A stretch of DNA of 5,003 nucleotides from an uncultured Bacilli bacterium (lineage in GTDB: Bacteria > Bacillota_I > Bacilli_A > RF39 > UBA660). Shown here piece by piece: positions 1-4,930 of this stretch. Below the pieces are notes generated by a model, which saw only the letters and a list, made by a program, of their open reading frames with translations, searched no databases and had not been told where the DNA came from. Location of the stretch: NCBI GenBank assembly GCA_944363995.1, contig CALVVV010000114.1:1-5003 (forward strand), read 5' to 3'. The position numbers and the translations under genes were made by a program. Each line of letters opens with the position of its first letter. Position 1 is the first letter of the stretch.

Positions 1-627
1 CCCGGCCCTAAAGTGACCGTTCCGGGCATGCAGCTGGACCATCACCCGGACAGCGGCAAATCCCGGGCCCAATATCTGCCCCTTCTGGAGCTGTCGGTGG
101 AGGAGGAGCCCCAGGATGACCGCAACGTCCACTACCTGGGGCGGGAGTATATGTTCCGGGGCCGCTGGGACGACTGTATCCGCACGCTGGAGCGGCACCT
201 CGCCATGCCTACCGCCACCTGGGCCGACGAGCGCGCCGCTTCCATGCGGTACATCGCCCGGTCCTGGGCCATGAAGGGCCAGCGGCAGCTGGCCCGGGAC
301 TGGTACCTGCGCTCCATCGCCCAGGCCCCCCATCTCCGGGAGCCCTATATGGACCTGGCCATGCTGCTCTACGAGGACGGCTGCTGGGACGGCGTGCTCT
401 ACTTCACCGCCTGCGCCCTGGCCATCACCCAGCGGCCCAAAAGCTACATCTGCGAGGCGGCCCCTTGGGGAAGCCTCCCCCACGACCTGCGCGCCATCGC
501 CCTGTTCCAGACCGGGCGGCGCCGGGAGGCCCTGGCGGAGGCCAGGGAGGCCCTGGCCCTGGAGCCGGGAAACCAGCGTCTGGCGGACAATGTATCCCTG
601 CTGGAGCGCCTCACGGAGCAGCCATAA
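1..627 (+). CDS. Glycosyltransferase-like protein, C-terminal part with TPR-type repeats (5' end cut by window)
   Basis: The frame is open from base 1 without a convincing start, so this is the last 208 codons of a longer gene. A GTG at 13 lacks a ribosome binding site and sits inside conserved-looking sequence. The first visible stretch (MQLDHHPDSGKSRAQYLPLL) resembles the segment that follows the GT-A catalytic domain in clostridial family-2 glycosyltransferases with TPR tails. The rest is helical and repeat-like. Four TPR-style units can be seen at about residues 40-66 (YLGREYMFRGRWDDCIRTLE), 75-108, 110-142 and 160-195, the last with the classic pattern GRRREALAEAREALALEPGN. The expected role is transfer of a sugar to a protein or cell-surface acceptor, with the TPR tail binding the acceptor or a partner. 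No catalytic residues (DxD) are in view, so the glycosyltransferase call rests on the junction motif alone; a plain TPR protein is the alternative. A strong terminator follows directly, so this gene ends its transcript. Confidence 0.7.
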   Translation, partial: PGPKVTVPGMQLDHHPDSGKSRAQYLPLLELSVEEEPQDDRNVHYLGREYMFRGRWDDCIRTLERHLAMPTATWADERAASMRYIARSWAMKGQRQLARDWYLRSIAQAPHLREPYMDLAMLLYEDGCWDGVLYFTACALAITQRPKSYICEAAPWGSLPHDLRAIALFQTGRRREALAEAREALALEPGNQRLADNVSLLERLTEQP

Positions 628-632
628 GGACC

Positions 633-667
633 CAGGCGGGCCCCTTTTTCGGGGCCCGCCTGTTTTT
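633..667 (+). terminator. Rho-independent terminator after the glycosyltransferase/TPR gene
   Basis: A perfect 12-bp GC-rich stem (633-644 paired with 651-662) has a 6-base loop (TTTTTC) and is followed at once by five T (663-667). It starts 6 bases after the stop codon. The stem and U-tract are oriented for + strand transcription. Confidence 0.95.
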
Positions 668-763
668 ATCGGCCGCAGTTTACCCTTTCTTCATCCTTCT
701 TAACACTTTCTTCAAATTCCAGTCATATCCAGTTCTTTTTTCTTGTTTACTTTAACAGTGTCA
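668..763 (+). other. AT-rich, pyrimidine-rich leader upstream of the VTC-like gene
   Basis: This spacer is markedly richer in A/T and in pyrimidines than its surroundings. It must hold the promoter of the downstream gene, because a strong terminator lies just upstream. I could not place a -35/-10 pair with good spacing and good matches, so no promoter is called. No ORF with a ribosome binding site lies here. Confidence 0.4.
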
Positions 764-771
764 AAAGGAGG
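764..771 (+). promoter_or_regulatory. Ribosome binding site fixing the start of the VTC-like gene
   Basis: AAAGGAGG ends 7 bases before the ATG at 779. An in-frame ATG upstream at 743 has no such site and would place this Shine-Dalgarno sequence inside the coding region, so 779 is chosen. Confidence 0.9.
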
Positions 772-778
772 ATGTTCC

Positions 779-1441
779 ATGGCAACGACGCAAACCTATC
801 CGCACACGCTGAAATACGCGATCACCAAAACCGACTACCAGGCGCTGCGCAGCCGCCTGACCGCCAACGTGTCCCAGGATACCGGAAGCTCCTCCGGCTG
901 GGTCCATACTATGCTCTTCACCAGCTACCGGGGACGGGTGCTGCCCGCCCGGGGCCAGCGGGACGAGACGCGCTCCTCGTTTGCCCTGCACTACTACAAC
1001 AACGACCCCACCTACCTGATCCTGGAGCGCTGGAACGGCGCGGAGCAGAGCTCCGCCATGGTGACGGAGGCGGAGTGCCGGGCCCTGCTGGCCGGGGAAA
1101 CCGGCTGGCTCACGGACCGGCGCAACCCCGTCCTCCGGGACTTTCACACTTCCCTCACCCAGCAGATGCTGCTGCCCCAGGTGCTGCTGACCTACCATCG
1201 GGAGGCCTATACCCTGGACGACCTGAATCTGTGGGTAGCCCTGGACAGCGATATCCGCACCACGCTGCAGCATATGGATTTCCTGGACCCCGACCAGCTG
1301 GCCCGGGACACCGCCGACCAGACCGGCCGGATGCTGCTGGAGATCAGCTACAGCGACACTATCCCCGACGCCCTGCTCTGTCTCCTGGAGGAGACGGCGC
1401 CCCGCCGCAGGCCTCTGCCCGGCACCCGGCTGCCGGTCTAA
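779..1441 (+). CDS. Divergent VTC/polyphosphate-polymerase-like protein, probably catalytically inactive
   Basis: The protein has 220 residues, close to the usual length of bacterial VTC-domain proteins. The order of landmarks matches that family: HTLKYAI (9-15, usual HExKxxI), SFALHYYNND (67-76, usual KFRIRYYNGD), LILERW (80-85, usual IRLEKK), TEAECRALLAGETGWL (96-111), TYHREAY (138-144), LNLWVALDSDIRT (149-161, usual NVRVTLDxDIRT) and LLEISYSDTIPD (186-197, usual LLEVKYDxFLPD). VTC enzymes make polyphosphate from nucleotide triphosphate in a tunnel lined with Lys and Arg. Here K12, R141 and E188 remain, but the paired arginines are A69 and H71, a lysine is W85, an arginine is W152, a lysine is S190, and no C-terminal FSKY motif is present. 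I infer a non-catalytic, perhaps ligand-binding, protein. No signal peptide or membrane segment is seen. It stands alone, with a terminator before and a hairpin after. The assignment was made by eye from remembered family patterns. Confidence 0.72.
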   Translation: MATTQTYPHTLKYAITKTDYQALRSRLTANVSQDTGSSSGWVHTMLFTSYRGRVLPARGQRDETRSSFALHYYNNDPTYLILERWNGAEQSSAMVTEAECRALLAGETGWLTDRRNPVLRDFHTSLTQQMLLPQVLLTYHREAYTLDDLNLWVALDSDIRTTLQHMDFLDPDQLARDTADQTGRMLLEISYSDTIPDALLCLLEETAPRRRPLPGTRLPV

Positions 1442-1494
1442 GCATCATCCCATATTTCCGGATCTCTCCCACTCTCTCCTATCTTCTCTCAACA

Positions 1495-1529
1495 GGAAGG
1501 CCCCCGGCGGTGTCCGCCGGGGGCCTTCC
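1495..1529. terminator. Strong hairpin between convergent genes, probable shared terminator
   Basis: A perfect 16-bp stem (1495-1510 with 1514-1529) has a 3-base loop (TGT). It lies between the + strand VTC-like gene and the minus-strand small membrane gene. Neither side has a proper T-run (CTTCTCC on +, TGTTGAG on -), so its use as a terminator in either direction rests on stem strength and position. Confidence 0.7.
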
Positions 1530-1531
1530 CT

Positions 1532-1555
1532 TCTCCCCGCTCAGGGACGGGGAGA
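1532..1555 (-). terminator. Second, shorter hairpin just after the small membrane protein gene
   Basis: An 8-bp stem (1532-1539 with 1548-1555) has an 8-base loop and begins 1 base past the minus-strand stop codon. It has no T-run. Together with the larger hairpin at 1495-1529 it may end minus-strand transcription or protect the 3' end of the message. Confidence 0.4.
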
Positions 1556-1556
1556 C

Positions 1557-1751
1557 TTATTCATACAACAAGTCGTCGTCGTAATCGTCAAATTCAGAGC
1601 ACTTTCCCCGGCACTTGCCGGACACTGTCTCTATCAGCCCGGCGGCATAGCCCGTCAGCTTGTCCCAATATCCGACTACCAGACAAATCAGGCCGGCCAA
1701 AGCCAAAGACACCCCGACGATCTTCAGGATCAGATGCCATGTAATCTTCAT
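1557..1751 (-). CDS. Small single-pass membrane protein with acidic C-terminal tail, function unknown
   Basis: The protein has 64 residues. Its start is fixed by GGGAGG (1759-1764) 7 bases before the ATG at 1751; an ATG further upstream in the same frame would have to start inside the promoter. A short basic/polar N-terminus (KITWH) leads into one hydrophobic helix at about residues 7-28 (LILKIVGVSLALAGLICLVV). An amphipathic stretch with two cysteines (KCRGKC, 46-51) follows, then a strongly acidic, tyrosine-containing tail (SEFDDYDDDLLYE, 52-64). There is no lipobox or signal peptidase site, so I infer a membrane-anchored small protein, with the topology of the tail undetermined. I do not recognise a family. 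It has its own promoter but may also be read from the operon upstream, since no terminator separates them. Confidence 0.8.
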   Translation of the reverse strand: MKITWHLILKIVGVSLALAGLICLVVGYWDKLTGYAAGLIETVSGKCRGKCSEFDDYDDDLLYE

Positions 1752-1783
1752 GGTAGAACCTCCCGTATTTGAACTGTGGTGAT

Positions 1784-1812
1784 AGTATACATCAATTTGC
1801 CGCAAAATACAA
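1784..1812 (-). promoter_or_regulatory. SigA-type promoter of the small membrane protein gene
   Basis: On the minus strand, TTGTAT (-35, 1807-1812) and TATACT (-10, 1784-1789) are 17 bases apart. The -10 box matches consensus at 5 of 6 positions; the -35 keeps only the TTG core plus weak matches. The expected start site is near 1777, giving a leader of about 25 bases with the GGGAGG site inside it. Confidence 0.7.
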
Positions 1813-1832
1813 TGGTTTTTTGCCCCCTCCGG

Positions 1833-2195
1833 TCAGAAAGCCAGATACAGCTCCATCCGCACCTCGTTTTCCCCGATCTCTACCCGGGCCTCGTCCAGCA
1901 TCTGCCCCACCAGGGACAGCTCGCTGTCGCTGGTATAGTGGTCCCCGCCGGCCAGCTCCCAGTAGGCCTCCACCAGGGCGGGATTGCGCACGGCGGGTTG
2001 GAGGAGCTCCGCCATGCGCTCCGCCTGCCGCCGGTTTTCCGGAGCAAAATCCCCCCGCATCGTCAGGTGGAAGCCCTCCGCCTCCTTGCGCAGGCACAGA
2101 TCCACCTTCTCACTGCCCATATGGAACAGCGCCGTATACAGCTCGTCGATCACATGGCTCATCCGTCGGCGGGCCATGTGGGTATTTTTTTTCAT
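1833..2195 (-). CDS. 120-residue soluble protein coupled to the DUF1576 gene; possible degenerate GHKL-ATPase-like domain
   Basis: The ATG at 2195 follows AAGGGAG (2205-2211) by 9 bases. That site lies in the last codons of the DUF1576 gene, whose stop is 6 bases upstream, so translation is probably coupled. There is no signal peptide or membrane helix. The N-terminus is basic and methionine-rich. I do not recognise a named family. The pattern DELYTALFHMGSEKVDLCLR (17-36) followed by a beta-strand and RGDFAP recalls the N-box and first strands of GHKL (histidine-kinase or anti-sigma type) ATPase domains. The end, SELSLVGQMLDEARVEI then VRMELYLAF, recalls the last helix and strand of that fold (GLxLVxxLxDExxVE). 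The ATP-binding Asn and DxG are not preserved, so any resemblance would be to a degraded or non-binding version. A start at the internal ATG (codon 7 or 12) is possible but has no good binding site. Confidence 0.75.
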   Translation of the reverse strand: MKKNTHMARRRMSHVIDELYTALFHMGSEKVDLCLRKEAEGFHLTMRGDFAPENRRQAERMAELLQPAVRNPALVEAYWELAGGDHYTSDSELSLVGQMLDEARVEIGENEVRMELYLAF

Positions 2196-2201
2196 TCCGC
2201 G

Positions 2202-3479
2202 TCACTCCCTTGGTTCCGGCTTGATCCCTTCGATGATGGGAACCAGCAGGACGCAGACCAGTCCCGCCGCGAAGCCGTTGTTATATAGGTTCATGCCTCC
2301 ATGAAGAAGGCCTGTGTTCTGTACGATGGTCATGTGGAGGAAGCCCGCCGCCACGCCCCAATACCACCCGAACTGCCCGGCAATGGGGGCAAGGCCCGTA
2401 CACAGCAGGCAGGCCAGCAGCACTCCCGGCGCCACGATGGGCACCTCCACCAGCAGCAGCTTCGCCAGCACCGCCCCCGCCATCACCGGCACCACGTTCT
2501 TGGGGTGTTTGCCGAAGGCCCCGAACCCCGCCATGCTCAAAATACAACACACCAGAGGGCCGTTGAGCCGCACCCCCAGGGGCGTGAGCAGCAGCAGGTA
2601 GCCAAAGCCCACAGCTCCCACCAGAGCCATATTCACCAGGCAGGGCCCCAGCTCATCCATTAAAATGAAATCCGCCACCGCCCGACCGGAGTGGCGCAAA
2701 ATGGGCCGGTACGCTCTCCAGCTCCGGCAGCCCAGGCATACGCCCGCCGTCAGAAGGCCTCCCAGGATCAGGGCCACCATGACACACAGCAGCACGTGCC
2801 CCTCCCGGCTCCAGGTGTTTCGGATCTCAAACTCCACCCCCACGCCCTTGAGCACGCTGGCTACCCCCAGGCCCAGGAAGCCCGCCGCGAAGCCCACGTT
2901 ATACAGGTTGTAGCCCTGGTGGACCCGGACGGTGTAGCGGGCGATGGCGGGGATGAGAAAGCCGATCACCACGCCGCAGGCCGCCATGGCCGGCCAGCGC
3001 ACCACCGGCCGCAGATGGACCAGCAGGAAGCTGACCATGGGGGAAAGGCAGGTGCCGAAGAGGGTCATATAGATGTACTGGGCGAAGGGCTCCCGGCGGT
3101 AGCGGGCATACAGCCAGCCCCCCAGGATGATGGGGGTGATGTTCACCAGATTTTTCCCCAGCAGGGCAAAGCCCGCCATCATGAACAGGCAGGCCAGCGT
3201 CACCCCGGTGAAGGGGAGCCCCATGGCGCGGATCAGCGCCGTGCAGATCAGCAGCACCAGCGCCGCGTTCAGCAGCGCCGCTCCCACGCCGCCGGTGGTC
3301 ATGGGGTCGGTGATAAGGCCCGTTTCGCTGAGCTGGATCTGCCAAAGCCCCTTCCACAGGGTCATGTCCGGCTGGGCGATCACCGCGAATGCCAGTAACA
3401 CCAGCGCCAGCGCCAGGGGCAGCAGATACAGCCGCCGATGGACCAGGGTCCTGACGTCCGTTTCCTGTCTCTCCGCCAT
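2202..3479 (-). CDS. DUF1576 family polytopic membrane protein
   Basis: The protein has 425 residues, a typical length for DUF1576. The ATG at 3479 has AAAGGAGG (3486-3493) 6 bases upstream. It is very hydrophobic, with roughly 10-12 membrane segments, the first at about 17-35. The two halves repeat one another: MMAGFALLGKNLVNITPIIL (100-119) matches SMAGFGAFGKHPKNVVPVMA (315-334), and GYNLYNVGFAAGF (189-201) matches GMNLYNNGFAAGL (395-407). Each half also has a Gly/Pro-containing segment between these motifs (TCLSPM 143-148; TGLAPIAGQFG 361-371). The NLYNxGFAAG and GKxxxNxxP motifs are hallmarks as I recall them. The biochemical role of the family is unknown to me. The repeated polar motifs inside hydrophobic segments suggest a transporter or channel with two-fold pseudosymmetry, which is inference. 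The coupled 120-residue gene downstream is a likely partner. Confidence 0.88.
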   Translation of the reverse strand: MAERQETDVRTLVHRRLYLLPLALALVLLAFAVIAQPDMTLWKGLWQIQLSETGLITDPMTTGGVGAALLNAALVLLICTALIRAMGLPFTGVTLACLFMMAGFALLGKNLVNITPIILGGWLYARYRREPFAQYIYMTLFGTCLSPMVSFLLVHLRPVVRWPAMAACGVVIGFLIPAIARYTVRVHQGYNLYNVGFAAGFLGLGVASVLKGVGVEFEIRNTWSREGHVLLCVMVALILGGLLTAGVCLGCRSWRAYRPILRHSGRAVADFILMDELGPCLVNMALVGAVGFGYLLLLTPLGVRLNGPLVCCILSMAGFGAFGKHPKNVVPVMAGAVLAKLLLVEVPIVAPGVLLACLLCTGLAPIAGQFGWYWGVAAGFLHMTIVQNTGLLHGGMNLYNNGFAAGLVCVLLVPIIEGIKPEPRE

Positions 3480-3506
3480 AGGCCGCCTCCTTTTTCATCG
3501 TCGTCT

Positions 3507-3530
3507 CCCGCCGGACGATCCTCCGGCGGG
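3507..3530 (-). other. Intercistronic hairpin between the DUF5662 and DUF1576 genes
   Basis: A perfect 9-bp GC-rich stem (3507-3515 with 3522-3530) has a 6-base loop. It lies in the 69-base gap, 14 bases upstream of the AAAGGAGG site of the DUF1576 gene. No T-run follows on either strand, so it is unlikely to be a strong terminator. It may shape mRNA stability or partial attenuation between the soluble and membrane genes. I see no clear promoter in the gap. Confidence 0.5.
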
Positions 3531-3548
3531 GCGTGCTCAAAAGCTGTC

Positions 3549-4091
3549 TCAGCGTTGCCGGCCCCTGCCCAGCACCTCCCGGCGGACATAGTCCAGGGTC
3601 CGCTCCTCCCCCTCGTCCCGCAGCATCAGCAGCAGCTTCTCCAAAAGAGCCGCCGTCTTGGGGTGGATCAGGTAGTGGTCGGCGGAGTGGGCGTAGTACT
3701 CCCAGGGAGAGGCGTCGGTATACCGCTCCTTCTGGTAGATCCGGCTGGCCGCTATCCGGTCGCAGAACATCTCCACGATGTAGCGTACCGGCATCTCCAT
3801 GCCGCTCATCCGATAGCCGTTTTCCGGGGCGTAGTCGATCCAGTACTCCAGGTGGTGCTTGTTGCGGCCCTTGTGATGGAGCCAGGCGGAGGACACCCCC
3901 GTCTCCAGCCGCTCGATCTCGTTGGGGCTGCGGTTCCCCTGGTAGTACCGGGCCCCCACCAGAAATTCCGTGGGGCCGTATTTGGAGAGATCATGGAGCA
4001 GCCCCTGGCGGTACAGCCCGACTTTGAAGCAGTATTTCATCACCAGGAGTTTATGGGCGGTGATGGTCCGCAGGTGTCCCCACCATTTCAT
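3549..4091 (-). CDS. DUF5662 family protein with HD-like His/Asp motifs
   Basis: The protein has 180 residues and is soluble. The ATG at 4091 follows a G-rich site (GAGGGG, 4101-4106) that overlaps the stop of the HD gene upstream; the gap between the two genes is 13 bases, so they form an operon. Conserved-looking residues are H13, the pair H33-D34 in GLLHDLSKYGPTEF, H72-H73 and H79-H80 in LHHKGRNKHHLEYW, and E107/D111 in VEMFCDRIAASRIY. This spread (His, His-Asp, His, Asp in helices) is like a metal-dependent HD phosphohydrolase fold, and DUF5662 proteins in clostridia and their phages carry the same HDLSK and NxHH motifs as I recall. No substrate is known to me. The Arg-rich C-terminal tail (REVLGRGRQR) is not needed for the fold. 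Hydrolase activity is inferred, not shown. Confidence 0.82.
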   Translation of the reverse strand: MKWWGHLRTITAHKLLVMKYCFKVGLYRQGLLHDLSKYGPTEFLVGARYYQGNRSPNEIERLETGVSSAWLHHKGRNKHHLEYWIDYAPENGYRMSGMEMPVRYIVEMFCDRIAASRIYQKERYTDASPWEYYAHSADHYLIHPKTAALLEKLLLMLRDEGEERTLDYVRREVLGRGRQR

Positions 4092-4104
4092 TGCCGCCGC
4101 CCCC

Positions 4105-4764
4105 TCAGATCAGCTGCTGGCCGTTGATGGTCAGCTGGAACCGCAGGCCCAGCCGCTCCGCCGCCCGGCGGCAGAGCAGCATCCGCTTCATGAAGATCTC
4201 AAAAAAGTCCATAACGGAGCTGAACTGGGTATCCACCGTCAGCTCCAGCAGCGCCACCTTCTCCTCCGGCAGAATCCGCAGCGCGGAGTGCTCCACGGAG
4301 TAGTTCACCCGGTCGTGGATGTCAAAGGTGGCGATGTCCCGGTTGCGCACCCGGTTGCGCCGCACATCGGACTTGTCCGCCAGGATCAGCGCCGCGGCCA
4401 CCGCGTTCACCGGTACGCCGGTGCCCTCGTCGTGGTTGCCGATGGCGGTGACCACCGTGGCGATATCCTCCGCGTCCATATCCATATGGTCCAGGATGCG
4501 GAAGGCCATCACCGCCCCGCTCTGGGAGTGGTCCGTCCGGTTGACCAGGTTGCCGATGTCGTGGAGATAGGCGGCGATCCGGGCCAGCTCGATCTCCCGC
4601 TCGCCGTACCCCAGGGTCCGCAGGGCCGCCCCCGCCAGCTCCGCCACCCGGCAGACATGGGGAAAGCTGTGCTCGGTGAACCCCAGGGCGGAGAGGGACT
4701 CGTCCGCTCGGGTGATATAGGTGTTGATGGCGGCGTCCCGCCGCAGCGCGTCATAGGTGACCAT
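4105..4764 (-). CDS. HD-domain metal-dependent phosphohydrolase
   Basis: With the start at 4764 the protein has 219 residues. The HD superfamily ligands are all visible: H36 (HSFPHVCRVAELA), H68-D69 (AAYLHDIGN), H111 (AIGNHDEGTG) and D130 (LILADKSDVRRNR), with H79 as a likely extra ligand. The order and spacing are those of HD/HDc domains, which bind one or two metal ions and hydrolyse phosphate monoesters or diesters, often of nucleotides. The specific substrate cannot be read from sequence. The region after about 140 (FDIHDRVNYSVEHSALRI onward) forms an accessory alpha/beta domain; the segment VALLELTVDTQFSSVMDFFE is predicted to include a strand and a helix. No membrane segments are seen. 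ATG at 4785 is also in frame but has no binding site and lies about 7 bases from the predicted transcript start, so 4764 with GGAGG is preferred. It is the first gene of the minus-strand operon. Confidence 0.9.
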   Translation of the reverse strand: MVTYDALRRDAAINTYITRADESLSALGFTEHSFPHVCRVAELAGAALRTLGYGEREIELARIAAYLHDIGNLVNRTDHSQSGAVMAFRILDHMDMDAEDIATVVTAIGNHDEGTGVPVNAVAAALILADKSDVRRNRVRNRDIATFDIHDRVNYSVEHSALRILPEEKVALLELTVDTQFSSVMDFFEIFMKRMLLCRRAAERLGLRFQLTINGQQLI

Positions 4765-4769
4765 GGCAT

Positions 4770-4774
4770 CCTCC
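4770..4774 (-). promoter_or_regulatory. Ribosome binding site deciding the start of the HD gene
   Basis: GGAGG (within GCGGAGG) lies 5 bases before the ATG at 4764. The competing in-frame ATG at 4785 is preceded only by AATTAAATCTA, with no Shine-Dalgarno match. Confidence 0.7.
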
Positions 4775-4798
4775 GCGATATCCATTAGATTTAATTGT

Positions 4799-4826
4799 AG
4801 TGTACCATACTCCGCGCCGGATGCAA
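4799..4826 (-). promoter_or_regulatory. SigA-type promoter of the HD/DUF5662/DUF1576 operon
   Basis: On the minus strand, TTGCAT (-35, 4821-4826) and TACACT (-10, 4799-4804) are 16 bases apart, in a locally AT-rich stretch upstream of the first gene. A nearby TACAAT five bases downstream is a better -10 match but has no -35 at proper spacing. The predicted start near 4792 gives a leader of about 28 bases to the ATG at 4764. Confidence 0.55.
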
Positions 4827-4843
4827 AGAGCGGATTTTTCTCC

Positions 4844-4870
4844 GAAAGACGCGCCTGAGGCGCCTCTTCC
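4844..4870. repeat. Imperfect inverted repeat upstream of the HD operon promoter
   Basis: Arms 4844-4855 and 4859-4870 pair at 10 of 12 positions around a TGA loop, with a perfect 10-base palindrome (GAGGCGCCTC) at 4857-4866. It lies 18 bases upstream of the predicted -35 box. It could be an operator or part of the upstream gene's 3' structure; no T-run adjoins it in the correct orientation for a terminator. Confidence 0.4.
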
Positions 4871-4882
4871 GGCGGTATGGAA

Positions 4883-4911
4883 CGAGGGAGGGGCTTGACG
4901 CCCCTCCCTCG
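4883..4911 (-). terminator. Hairpin downstream of the partial gene at the right edge, probable terminator
   Basis: A perfect 12-bp stem (4883-4894 with 4900-4911) has a 5-base loop. It begins 19 bases after the minus-strand stop at 4931. The following minus-strand bases (TTCCATACC) are poor in T, so this is a strong stem with a weak U-tract. Confidence 0.65.
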
Positions 4912-4930
4912 CTGCCTGCCTGTGTTGTTT

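Noticed and set aside
13..15. GTG as the true start of the first gene
   Set aside because: There is no upstream Shine-Dalgarno, the frame is open to the window edge, and the sequence at that point already resembles the interior of a glycosyltransferase.
668..763. Candidate promoter pairs (for example TTAACA with CATATC) before the VTC-like gene
   Set aside because: The matches to consensus are too weak and the -10 box is poor, so calling one would be a guess.
743..778. Upstream in-frame ATG extending the VTC-like protein by 12 residues
   Set aside because: It has no ribosome binding site, lies in the AT-rich leader, and would put the perfect AAAGGAGG inside the coding region.
772..1584. 270-codon + strand frame overlapping the VTC-like gene
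   Set aside because: It is rich in Pro, Gly, Ala and Arg, begins upstream of the true start in another frame, and runs through the intergenic hairpin. It is a frame shadow.
2691..3398. Long + strand open frame opposite the DUF1576 gene
   Set aside because: Its His/Gln/Ala/Gly-rich product is typical of the antisense shadow of a GC-rich gene, with no ribosome binding site or family motifs. The minus-strand frame has clear membrane segments and internal repeats.
3438..4788. Long + strand open frames opposite the DUF5662 and HD genes
   Set aside because: They have low-complexity shadow composition with no family motif. The minus-strand frames carry HD motifs, ribosome binding sites and operon spacing.
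4911..4922. Short CTGC/CTGT tandem repeat
   Set aside because: Only about three four-base units and no further copies; likely chance next to the hairpin.
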